A DNA stretch of 41,290 nt from a virus, in IMG/VR virus record IMGVR_UViG_3300006334_000009, positions 1 through 41,290 of that record; one strand, written 5' to 3'. Shown here piece by piece: positions 31,088 through 37,317 of the stretch. Every line of letters starts with the position of its first letter. Position 1 is the stretch's first letter. The notes below the pieces were generated by a model. It was not told where the DNA came from. It saw only the letters and a program-made list of their open reading frames with translations, and did no database searches. A program made the position numbers and the translations under genes.

Positions 31088-31557
31088 TGTCTTTTAAATT
31101 ATCAGCCCGGTCCTTGGGCAAACTTGAGGGCGTACACCCGGATATGGTTAGCACCGTGCAAAAAGCCATAGAACGCACAACCGTGGATTTTGGAGTTACG
31201 TACGGAGTTCGAACCCCGGAAGAGCAAAAGCGTTTGTTTGATATGGGCCGCAGTCAAACGATGAAATCAAAACATTTGATTCAAGACTCAGGGTTTTCTC
31301 ATGCAGTTGATTTAGTGGCGTACGATGGATCAGAGGTTGTTTGGGAAATAAATATGTATGATGAAATTGCAGATGCAATGGCTAGTTCTGCCAAGGAGGT
31401 CGGTTGCGCTATTAAGTGGGGCGCGGCTTGGTCAGTAGGCAATATAGTAGAGTATGAGGGTACTATGGAGGATGCTTATAACGAGTACGTGGATCTCCGA
31501 CGATCACAAGGACGCAGACCATTCGTTGACGGTCCTCATTTTGAGCTTATAAAATAA
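31087..31557 (+). CDS. Endolysin: L-alanyl-D-glutamate peptidase (M15/VanY-type)
   Basis: A 156-residue M15 peptidase cutting peptidoglycan stem peptides. Visible: GVTYGVRTPEEQKRLFDMGRSQT, zinc-site residues His63 (SKH) and Asp75 (SHAVDLVAY), KWGAAW, and the C-terminal DGPHFEL with His151. The loop between His63 and Asp75 is about five residues longer than in T5 endolysin. It has no signal peptide, in line with holin-dependent release. Confidence 0.9.
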   Translation: MSFKLSARSLGKLEGVHPDMVSTVQKAIERTTVDFGVTYGVRTPEEQKRLFDMGRSQTMKSKHLIQDSGFSHAVDLVAYDGSEVVWEINMYDEIADAMASSAKEVGCAIKWGAAWSVGNIVEYEGTMEDAYNEYVDLRRSQGRRPFVDGPHFELIK

Positions 31558-31560
31558 GTA

Positions 31561-31592
31561 AAGGGGCGTATGGCTCCGATCATACACCCCTT
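31561..31592. terminator. Hairpin between converging transcription units
   Basis: AAGGGG-C-GTATG (31561-31572) pairs with CATAC-A-CCCCTT (31581-31592), with one C/A mismatch and an 8-base loop. It lies directly after the endolysin stop and faces the end of the minus-strand block. The T-tract is poor, so a moderate or bidirectional terminator. Confidence 0.6.
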
Positions 31593-31647
31593 AATCTGAT
31601 AATACAGATCTGTAGCATTGTTTAAAATACAGTATTTGTTTTTTATG

Positions 31648-31857
31648 TCAACTGTCAGGTCTAATTTTGGGACGTATTGATTTAGACGGCACTTCACTGA
31701 CGTCGCAAAATCCTGATGTGCCATTTACTTGATCGTATATGCTGTTTTTTTGCATCAATATATTCCAACAATCTTTCTCTGAAAGAAGCCAAACACTGAA
31801 TTGTAATTCGTGGTTAGCCACCTCATAAAAAATACTCATAAGTGTGTAATATTCCAT
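31648..31857 (-). CDS. Hypothetical protein (69 aa)
   Basis: Last gene of the right-hand minus block. A small protein with an aromatic, helical first half (YYTLMSIFYEVANHELQFSVWLLSEKD) and a proline/serine tail. No strong ribosome-binding site is seen. No family recognised. Confidence 0.45.
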   Translation of the reverse strand: MEYYTLMSIFYEVANHELQFSVWLLSEKDCWNILMQKNSIYDQVNGTSGFCDVSEVPSKSIRPKIRPDS

Positions 31858-32023
31858 TGTGTTCTCTGCTCGTTTTTTTTATACTGTAGTTCGGGGGCGA
31901 AAACGCCACTGGTAAGTCTATTTGTTTCCGGGACATGAGCTCAGTGTCGTCTTCTGTCGTCCCCACCAATATCCCAAGGCACTTTTGGCAAGCTAATCCG
32001 TTGATTATTAATTTTGGTTTCAT
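31823..32023 (-). CDS. Doubtful small ORF with CxxC
   Basis: A 66-codon frame with MKPKLIINGLACQKCLGILVG. It overlaps the 31648-31857 gene by 35 bases and the 31941-32216 gene by 83, and no ribosome-binding site precedes its ATG. A CxxC near the N-terminus might bind metal. It may be only a shadow; kept because otherwise 31858-31940 would be empty. Confidence 0.25.
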   Translation of the reverse strand: MKPKLIINGLACQKCLGILVGTTEDDTELMSRKQIDLPVAFSPPNYSIKKTSREHNGILHTYEYFL

Positions 32024-32216
32024 CGGTTTCTATAGATGTTGTGCCGCCATACATTTTTGCAAAAGCAACTCCAAATCTAAAAGCGTGTGTTCTTAAAGAA
32101 TTTGTGTCTATTCCCATTGCTCTCGATGCCTCAACAATTGTTAAGTGGCTAAACATCTCCAATAACTCTTTTACTTCAATTGCTTGTTTTTTTCTTAACT
32201 CCTCCCAAGGTTTCAT
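31941..32216 (-). CDS. Small HTH-like protein (91 aa)
   Basis: ATG behind a clear GGAG box and overlapping the upstream stop (ATGA). The segment TIVEASRAMGIDTNSLRTHAFRFGV looks like a helix-turn-helix, and the N-terminus is a charged helix (WEELRKKQAIEVKELLEMF). Probably a DNA-binding regulator of this block. Function inferred. Confidence 0.55.
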   Translation of the reverse strand: MKPWEELRKKQAIEVKELLEMFSHLTIVEASRAMGIDTNSLRTHAFRFGVAFAKMYGGTTSIETDETKINNQRISLPKVPWDIGGDDRRRH

Positions 32217-32392
32217 ATGTCAACTCCTTCATCCCTAAGTTTTGTTATTAACACCCGCATGGCTTCTATTTGATCTCTATACTCTTGTTTTACTAACGTC
32301 GGCGCGTCGGGTAATAAGGCTAGAGGTTCTAGCCTGTCTATTTGTCTTTTTATACTGTCTCGAGTGTCCCTGTCCTCAGGTTTTATTTCCAT
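32213..32392 (-). CDS. Small helical protein (59 aa)
   Basis: A 59-codon frame starting at 32392 behind TAGGAGTAGAAA and ending in a 4-base ATGA overlap with the next gene. The sequence (start MEIKPEDRDTRDS, then RQIDRLEPLALLP, ending KLRDEGVDI) is helical and charged. Good ribosome-binding site and coupling make it a real gene. Function unknown. Confidence 0.7.
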   Translation of the reverse strand: MEIKPEDRDTRDSIKRQIDRLEPLALLPDAPTLVKQEYRDQIEAMRVLITKLRDEGVDI

Positions 32393-32401
32393 TTTCTACT
32401 C

Positions 32402-32677
32402 CTAAAAGTCCTCTTTCCAAGCGTCATAAGCGGCGTCATCAAACTCAATCGGTGCAGTCACAATTGCCTCATTAATTTCTTTATCAAAGTGTTTGCGAAT
32501 ATAAGCATCAACCCTTGGGTTTCTGTCTGCTATGCGACGCCATCTTTTTGTCCAAGGGTTTGTCCAGAACAAGCATATATTGTCTGGCACACGATCGCCG
32601 TCAACCTCTGCATTAACTTCTATCACAAAATCACCCGCGTGGCGGATCTCTATGTGTATGTCTTGACTAACGTTCAT
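32402..32677 (-). CDS. Hypothetical protein (91 aa)
   Basis: A small protein with strands (IHIEIRHAGDFVIEVNAEVDGD), then a Trp-rich LFWTNPWTKRWRRIADRNPRVDAYIRKHFDKEI and an acidic end. AAGGAAAA lies ~11 bases before the ATG. Divergent from the RusA gene across 89 bases that include GTGT-AAACATTA-ACAC, a possible operator dyad. Function unknown. Confidence 0.55.
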   Translation of the reverse strand: MNVSQDIHIEIRHAGDFVIEVNAEVDGDRVPDNICLFWTNPWTKRWRRIADRNPRVDAYIRKHFDKEINEAIVTAPIEFDDAAYDAWKEDF

Positions 32678-32766
32678 CGTTGATTTTCCTTCTTAAATTT
32701 CCTAAATTTGAATATGTGTAAACATTAACACAACAAAACGTAAAGCGCAAGCATAATAGGTGTTAA

Positions 32767-33201
32767 TTGAATTTAGTTAAGGTAGAATTTGAAGTGTCAG
32801 GTCAGCCTCAAGGTAAAGGTCGACCCCGGTTTACCCGCAATGGTCACACATATACTCCAGAAAAAACAAGGGAGTATGAAAAGCGGATCCACGCAGCAGC
32901 TTGGCAAAAAATGCATGAAATGAAATTGCAACCGATAGAAAAATTTTGTCACGTTGAGCTTGTTGCATTTATGGAGATCCCAAAGTCTTGGTCAAAGGTT
33001 AAACGACTTGAGGCTGAATACGGTGCTATTTTACCAACAACCAAACCAGACATTGATAACATTATTAAAGCGGCTTTGGATGGCATCGAGGGCGTTGTGT
33101 ACTATTGTGATAAGCAAGTGACAAGCATCGATGCAAAAAAAGTTTATTGCCACCCAGATCGCGGCCCAGTGCTTTACGTTTGCGTGTCTTGGACTGAATA
33201 G
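32767..33201 (+). CDS. rusA: RusA-like Holliday junction resolvase
   Basis: A 144-residue RusA-family endonuclease. Key parts: GQPQGKGRPRFTRNG near the N-terminus and the catalytic acidic set Asp95 and Asp97 in TTKPDIDNIIKAALDGI, Asp105, and Asp115 in VYYCDKQV. RusA cuts four-way junctions made during recombination or replication. The start is TTG 32767 with AGGT 5 bases upstream. It is the only plus-strand gene inside this minus block and its 3' end overlaps the converging HNH gene by 28 bases. Confidence 0.88.
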   Translation: MNLVKVEFEVSGQPQGKGRPRFTRNGHTYTPEKTREYEKRIHAAAWQKMHEMKLQPIEKFCHVELVAFMEIPKSWSKVKRLEAEYGAILPTTKPDIDNIIKAALDGIEGVVYYCDKQVTSIDAKKVYCHPDRGPVLYVCVSWTE

Positions 33202-33515
33202 GACCAATCAGGTCCATATAGTTCTCGCCATTTCTTTTTATTATCGTGTATTGCAACAGCTTTGGTTTTGTCCCAAAGTGCTTGATGATGTCCGTCACAT
33301 AAGGGTATGGCCTCAAGGTCGCTTGATTTTGTTGTGCCATACCTGTCGTGAATAGGATGGTGTGCTGTCGTTGGACTCATTTGAATCTCGCCAAACTTTG
33401 CACAAATGCAGCAAGGTTTTTTTCGCACCTGGTCAAGATATTTTGCGTTTTTTTTAACAGTTTTATTTTTGAGACCAAGCGGTGGTTTATTTGCCAGATT
33501 GCTCAAGAGGATCAT
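33174..33515 (-). CDS. HNH-type / Ref-like nuclease
   Basis: A 113-residue zinc-ribbon HNH-like protein: CCIC (Cys35-38), TAHHPIHDRYG with His52/His53, and PLCDGHHQALW with Cys73, His76 and His77, followed by NKKKWRELYGPDWSY. This matches the DUF968/Ref-type recombination-associated nucleases of phages. It is downstream of the SSB and annealing genes, so a role in recombination or DNA processing is likely. Confidence 0.75.
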   Translation of the reverse strand: MILLSNLANKPPLGLKNKTVKKNAKYLDQVRKKPCCICAKFGEIQMSPTTAHHPIHDRYGTTKSSDLEAIPLCDGHHQALWDKTKAVAIHDNKKKWRELYGPDWSYSVQDTQT

Positions 33516-33897
33516 ATCCTATTGCTTCGGTTAATGTTTTCATAGCAGCTTCAAAATACAAATGAAACTCTTGTTGGCTCATCTCATCGAATGAAATGCT
33601 GTCCATAATATGCATGTGAGCCCCTGTGAGCTTGTTCCAGCGCAGTTTCACATATCCGCAAGCCCATTTCAACTCATTATGCAAATGTTGCTCTGTGGGC
33701 CATTTCTGCGTCGCTCTGCAAGCATTGCGTAAAGCTGACCAGTACAAATTATGATGAGGGTTGGACCGTTTGCCTGTTGGTTGTAAGTTGTACGCTTGTC
33801 CTTGTTTGGCATCCGCCAGTTGCTCCGCATCGTATTGTGAGACGGGCAGCAATTGCCCATCTCGTAAATATACTTGTATTTTAGTCAAAGACATCAT
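33487..33897 (-). CDS. Recombination-region protein, possibly NinB/DUF1367-like
   Basis: A 136-residue protein with NPHHNLYWSALRNACRATQKWPTEQHLHNELKWACGYV and DSISFDEMSQQEFHLYFEAAMKTLTEAIG. The 'N-x-x-L-W/Y' helix plus a C-terminal helix remind me of NinB or DUF1367 proteins of lambdoid recombination regions, but the match is weak. It overlaps both neighbours (17 and 29 bases), so it is part of the same operon. Confidence 0.5.
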   Translation of the reverse strand: MMSLTKIQVYLRDGQLLPVSQYDAEQLADAKQGQAYNLQPTGKRSNPHHNLYWSALRNACRATQKWPTEQHLHNELKWACGYVKLRWNKLTGAHMHIMDSISFDEMSQQEFHLYFEAAMKTLTEAIGYDPLEQSGK

Positions 33898-34195
33898 CCT
33901 TGTTAAAATAACTCACGCGCCTTTTTCGAGTCTCAAAAAAGCCATCATACTCGGGGTGGTCTTTCATAAACTTACGAGCATAGTGGCTTATCCACCCGTC
34001 GTTTAATTTATAGTCGGCTCCAGCCTCGCCAATTGCTGTGTCCCATCGCATTCGATGAAATACCGCCTTTGCAGAAAAGTAATCGCGTTTTTTTGCCACT
34101 TGCATGGTGTAGCGGACAAAACCGGCATAAATATAAGGATGTTCCTTATCATACTGCTCAAATTTTTCTTCAGTAAAGTCTCCGTTTGCTTTCAT
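33881..34195 (-). CDS. Conserved phage protein (104 aa)
   Basis: The start is ATG 34195 behind GAGGAGG; a longer reading into the SSB gene is not needed. The sequence has HPYIYAGFVRYTMQVAKKRDYFSAKAVFHRMRWDT, then YKLNDGWISHYARKFMKDHPEYDGFFETRKRR. I recognise this as a frequent phage protein (pattern F-x-R-F/Y ... A-x-F-H-R-x-R-W-x-T ... YARxF) with no known function, usually near recombination or replication genes. Confidence 0.75.
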   Translation of the reverse strand: MKANGDFTEEKFEQYDKEHPYIYAGFVRYTMQVAKKRDYFSAKAVFHRMRWDTAIGEAGADYKLNDGWISHYARKFMKDHPEYDGFFETRKRRVSYFNKDDVFD

Positions 34196-34205
34196 ACCAT
34201 CCTCC

Positions 34206-34637
34206 TCAAAAAGGTATCTCATCGTCCATATCATTAGGGTTAACGGGTGCGTCCCTAGAGGTATCAACCTCAATGCTCGATCCCTCTGGATAACGCGCCT
34301 TCTCTTTGTCAGATACTTCATTGGCAGCATCTTGCACATTCATTGATCCTTGAGATTTGCCGCCAAGCAGCGTCACCTCGTTGGCCCAAATATTTAGGTA
34401 GGTTTTGCCATCATAGTCGTTACGTTTAAGGTCTCCGCTGACGGCCACGAGCTTTCCTTTTACAAGATACTGAGCAAGGCCTGTGCGGAAATAAGTGCAA
34501 CTAAAAAATAAAGTGCTTTTATTCTCTCCATAGCCATCATCGACAGCTATAGAGAATCTTACAGAGGTGGGTTTGTCTTCAACTTTATACACCTCGCAGT
34601 CGTTAGTTAAATAACCAACTGCGGTTATGTTTTTCAT
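34206..34637 (-). CDS. ssb: Single-stranded DNA-binding protein
   Basis: A 143-residue SSB: OB-fold segments TAVGYLTNDCEVYKVEDKPTSVRFSIAVDD, STLFFSCTYF, and KLVAVSGDLKRNDYDGKTYLNIWANEV, a variable linker, and the acidic tail DDEIPF typical of bacterial SSB C-termini that recruit partner proteins. It overlaps the annealing-protein gene by 4 bases, a usual pairing. Confidence 0.92.
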   Translation of the reverse strand: MKNITAVGYLTNDCEVYKVEDKPTSVRFSIAVDDGYGENKSTLFFSCTYFRTGLAQYLVKGKLVAVSGDLKRNDYDGKTYLNIWANEVTLLGGKSQGSMNVQDAANEVSDKEKARYPEGSSIEVDTSRDAPVNPNDMDDEIPF

Positions 34638-35251
34638 CTTGTTAACTCCATTTTTTTAAGGGCATGAATTTCGATCAATTGATCGCGCAAGGGTAACTCA
34701 ATGTCCTCGCGCTCGATCAGCTTTTTATAATTTGACTCGCCCTTTTCAAATTGAGCGTAATCATCGCAATTTTCATAAAATTCGATTGCTGTTTCTGCCC
34801 TAGCCTGAGTGTCAAGGTGCATGGCACGTTGTTCTTCCTGACCCTCTGGATCCGGCGTGTCCTCGCCCGCATATATATAATGGCCCAGACCATGCATGGC
34901 TATTGCTTTGACCAAACACCGCATCCTAGCATCGCTGACAGATCGTGACGGCGGGTTTTTAATTGACTGCATTTTATAATCCATGACAGGCAACCACATC
35001 GAATGCGTTTGTCCCTCAATGGTTACGTTGACCCGGACCTCAATGCTTCCGTCAGGATATATAATATCATCTAACACATCATAAACAGCGTGGGGATATA
35101 GCTTTTTAACTTCTCCCCATGCCCAAGCCCACGATAAATAAGCCAGACTAACTTTGCGTCCGTTCTTTTTATCCATGTAGGTTTTATGTTCCACGCGGTG
35201 ACTGACATCTATTGACGACAGCCTTTCCCATACACTTTTAGGCTCTGGCAT
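34634..35251 (-). CDS. Sak-type (DUF1071) single-strand annealing protein
   Basis: The start is ATG 35251 with GGAGGAG upstream. The 205-residue protein has VWERLSSIDVSHRVEHK, LAYLSWAWAWGEVKKLYPHAVY, SMWLPVMDYKMQSIKNP and MRCLVKAIAMHGLGHYIYAGED, which together define the DUF1071/Sak group of phage recombinases. They pair complementary strands and act with SSB (next gene). Confidence 0.9.
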   Translation of the reverse strand: MPEPKSVWERLSSIDVSHRVEHKTYMDKKNGRKVSLAYLSWAWAWGEVKKLYPHAVYDVLDDIIYPDGSIEVRVNVTIEGQTHSMWLPVMDYKMQSIKNPPSRSVSDARMRCLVKAIAMHGLGHYIYAGEDTPDPEGQEEQRAMHLDTQARAETAIEFYENCDDYAQFEKGESNYKKLIEREDIELPLRDQLIEIHALKKMELTR

Positions 35252-35435
35252 TTTGCTCCTCCTTAACCTTTTCTGATATTTCATCAAAGGCATTCTGAAG
35301 CGTCCACTGCGCCGTTTCCAAATCTCTGCAATCTGATAACCACAAGTCGTGACATTCACTGATTTGTTGGTTTACAAAACGCAACGTTTTAAAAGCTGCC
35401 CATACAGCTTTCTTTTGTTTTTTATTAAGACTCAT
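35238..35435 (-). CDS. Small helical protein (65 aa)
   Basis: Starts MSLNKKQKKAVWAAFKTLRFVNQQISE and is helical throughout. GGGAG lies 6 bases before the ATG. It overlaps both the upstream gene (11 bases) and the annealing gene (14 bases), so it belongs to the recombination operon. Function unknown. Confidence 0.65.
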   Translation of the reverse strand: MSLNKKQKKAVWAAFKTLRFVNQQISECHDLWLSDCRDLETAQWTLQNAFDEISEKVKEEQNARA

Positions 35436-35679
35436 CAGTCTCTCCCTCTATTTTAATTGGTTTTTTTTCATCCCAAACAATTTCTACTGGCGCGTGATCT
35501 CTATACAACGCGAAACGTATGGATGTTTTATTATCCATTACAAACTCCACATATGTTGTGTAATAAGTGACAGCCTCGTCATTTGGCTGAAAATCTATGT
35601 AGGATTTTTTGGTTTCGATTTTTACCTTATCTACGTTATGGCTGGTGCAATCGAAAATATTATTAAGACTATTAAACAT
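35425..35679 (-). CDS. Hypothetical protein (84 aa), first gene of recombination operon
   Basis: The start is ATG 35679 behind AGGAGG. The protein looks like a small beta sheet (DKVKIETKKSYIDFQ, TYYTTYVEFVMDNKTSIRFALY, then EIVWDEKKPIKI). No family recognised. It is the first gene leftward from the divergent control region at 35680-35782. Confidence 0.65.
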   Translation of the reverse strand: MFNSLNNIFDCTSHNVDKVKIETKKSYIDFQPNDEAVTYYTTYVEFVMDNKTSIRFALYRDHAPVEIVWDEKKPIKIEGETDES

Positions 35680-35716
35680 ATATATCCTCCTAGTCGTTCT
35701 TAAGTTTCGTCGATTC

Positions 35717-35747
35717 ACTTTACATTTGATTTATGTTATTGTAAAGC
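35717..35747. promoter_or_regulatory. Divergent promoter/operator with inverted repeat
   Basis: CTTTACA (35718-35724) and TGTAAAG (35740-35746) form an inverted repeat with a 15-base spacer. Both strands then read TTTACA, 17 bases, TAAAG(C/T), so two overlapping weak promoters face each other, one for the recombination operon and one for the HTH gene. CATAAT (35747-35752) is another -10 candidate. A natural target for the adjacent small HTH protein. Confidence 0.5.
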
Positions 35748-35782
35748 ATAATTAACGGTAGCGTAAAGAAGAGAATAAAAAA

Positions 35783-35962
35783 ATGGAAAAAACAATGGTT
35801 TTACGTTTAGATGAAATACGTCGAAGGTTAAAGGATAGAAAATTAACGGTTGTCGCCAAGAATGCTAATATATCACGACCAGTGTTATATCAGATAGTGA
35901 ACAATCAAACCGATCCGAAATTCTCAACGGTTGAGAGGCTTTCGGATTATTTACAAAAGTAA
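35783..35962 (+). CDS. Small HTH regulator (59 aa), Cro/XRE-like
   Basis: ATG 35783 after GAAGAG opens a 59-codon frame starting MEKTMVLRLDEIRRRLKDRK. The segment TVVAKNANISRPVLYQIVNN is a clear helix-turn-helix, followed by STVERLSDYLQK. This is the layout of minimal XRE/Cro repressors. It lies next to a divergent promoter with an inverted repeat and before the replication gene, so it probably controls the early switch. Confidence 0.78.
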   Translation: MEKTMVLRLDEIRRRLKDRKLTVVAKNANISRPVLYQIVNNQTDPKFSTVERLSDYLQK

Positions 35963-36017
35963 GTCCCGGTAACACATCCGAGACCTACTCTTGTTTTCAA
36001 TTTGGAGAAATTGTCTA

Positions 36018-36695
36018 ATGTCTCATTATATGACAGCTTTAGCGATGAAGCAACCCAATTTAAAACCCGCCACCAAAATTGTTTTATATTGGTTGGCGGA
36101 TCATCATAATGGAGAAACAGGTGAGTGTTTTCCTGGCATAAAACGACTAGCAGAATTATGTGAGATGTCACGCAGATCAGTGGAGACACATATAACCTCA
36201 CTGGAGGAGGCCGGGCTAGTGAAAAGGATTGCACAGTATCGGCACACTGGTGGAAAAACAACAAATAAGTACTTATTGGAACTTACTGGAACTCTTGAGA
36301 ACTCGGACGATACGCAGGATTTGCGTATAGGTGGCGCAGAATTTGCGGGTGGGGATCCGCAGAAGTTGCGCATGAATAACCAAGTAATAAGTAACAATGG
36401 AAATAAACCTTTATTAGATGATCTATTTTCTACATTTTGGACAACCTACCCTAGAAAAATAAACAAGGCAGCAGCAAAAGAATCCTTTATAACAGCGTGT
36501 AGACATACCAGACCGGGCATCATTCTAGAGGCGGCAAGGGATTATGGAAACGCAATGCACGGTCAGGAAAAACAATTTATACCACATCCGCGAACGTGGT
36601 TGCGTCAAAAGAGATATTTAGAAAAGGTGGAAATGCCTGTTGGTGATGGCACAAGGAAAGCATTAGAAAGTTTGGGGTTAAACTATGAACAGTGA
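36018..36695 (+). CDS. Replication initiator-like protein with winged helix
   Basis: The start chosen is ATG 36018 (GGAG 11 bases upstream; ATG 36030 is an alternative). Residues ~1-95 form a HTH_36-type winged helix (KPATKIVLYWLADHHNGETGECFPGIKRLAELCEMSRRSVETHITSLEEAGLVKR). A linker follows, then a C-terminal FSTFWTTYPRKINKAAAKESFITA and HPRTWLRQKRYLEK part typical of phage O-like initiators. It probably binds the origin and recruits helicase-loading proteins. The left part of the window instead has a RepA-like helicase. Confidence 0.75.
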   Translation: MSHYMTALAMKQPNLKPATKIVLYWLADHHNGETGECFPGIKRLAELCEMSRRSVETHITSLEEAGLVKRIAQYRHTGGKTTNKYLLELTGTLENSDDTQDLRIGGAEFAGGDPQKLRMNNQVISNNGNKPLLDDLFSTFWTTYPRKINKAAAKESFITACRHTRPGIILEAARDYGNAMHGQEKQFIPHPRTWLRQKRYLEKVEMPVGDGTRKALESLGLNYEQ

Positions 36696-37182
36696 AAGAA
36701 ACGAACAGTTAAAAAATTTAACTATGAAATTATTAGCAAGGCTCAACGCTCCAAAAGCGGTGGTTGGCAATGAGGATGCAACAAAGGACGAGGCATTATT
36801 TATAATTAAAAAAGTACAAAACCTTGCTCCAACAAAAGATTACACTGAATGGTTTGAACAATTTAAGGAAGAATTATTAAATAATTTAGAGACCCGCTCA
36901 TGGCCCACAGGAAAGCATATGAGCAACGCCGCACGTGCAATTGCGCCACGACGTACAGACTTGTTAGTTTATCCTAGTGGTGACGAAAGGTATAAACCAG
37001 ATCCTCATAAAATTAATGCAGCAAGAATTAAAAATCATCAGCCTGTCTGTGAAAAATATGTGGACGGAGATGATGCTGAAAAAATGTTACGGAAGGGTTT
37101 AGTAACGGACGAAGATTTAAAACCTTATAAAGAATACTTGAAAAATGCACGTGACAAACTCTATAATGGTAACAGGTCGTGA
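36685..37182 (+). CDS. Replication-associated hypothetical protein (165 aa)
   Basis: It overlaps the initiator gene by 11 bases. It is helical and charged (KDYTEWFEQFKEELLNNLETRSWPTGKHMSNAARAIAPRR). The position matches that of a helicase loader or P-like protein, but no ATPase or other known motif is seen. The role is inferred from context only. Confidence 0.5.
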   Translation: MNSERNEQLKNLTMKLLARLNAPKAVVGNEDATKDEALFIIKKVQNLAPTKDYTEWFEQFKEELLNNLETRSWPTGKHMSNAARAIAPRRTDLLVYPSGDERYKPDPHKINAARIKNHQPVCEKYVDGDDAEKMLRKGLVTDEDLKPYKEYLKNARDKLYNGNRS

Positions 37183-37317
37183 GGCATCAAACTCCTCCCT
37201 GTTTGAATCGGTCCGTTTTATTACTGCTTTTTTTTGGACGATTACCTCACCAACTGCCCCTGCCTTGCGTGGGGGCTTTTTTTAATGTACAATTGAAAAA
37301 TCAGAAAGGTTGCACCC
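37183..37317 (+). terminator. Intergenic region with strong terminator at 37256-37283
   Basis: GCCCC (37256-37260) pairs with GGGGC (37272-37276) across an 11-base loop and is followed by seven T: a good intrinsic terminator for the replication genes. A further hairpin, TCAAAC (37187-37192) with GTTTGA (37201-37206), lies right after the stop codon. The methyltransferase gene therefore probably has its own promoter; AGAAAGG precedes its start. Confidence 0.85.

Noticed and set aside
31200-31220. tRNA-like T-loop (GTTCGAACCCC)
   Set aside because: It lies inside the endolysin codons for GVRTPEE, and no acceptor or anticodon stem can be formed around it.
35252-35359. N-terminal extension of the annealing protein (36 more residues)
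   Set aside because: It would lie in the upstream small gene and lacks a ribosome-binding site, while ATG 35251 has GGAGGAG and gives the usual family N-terminus.
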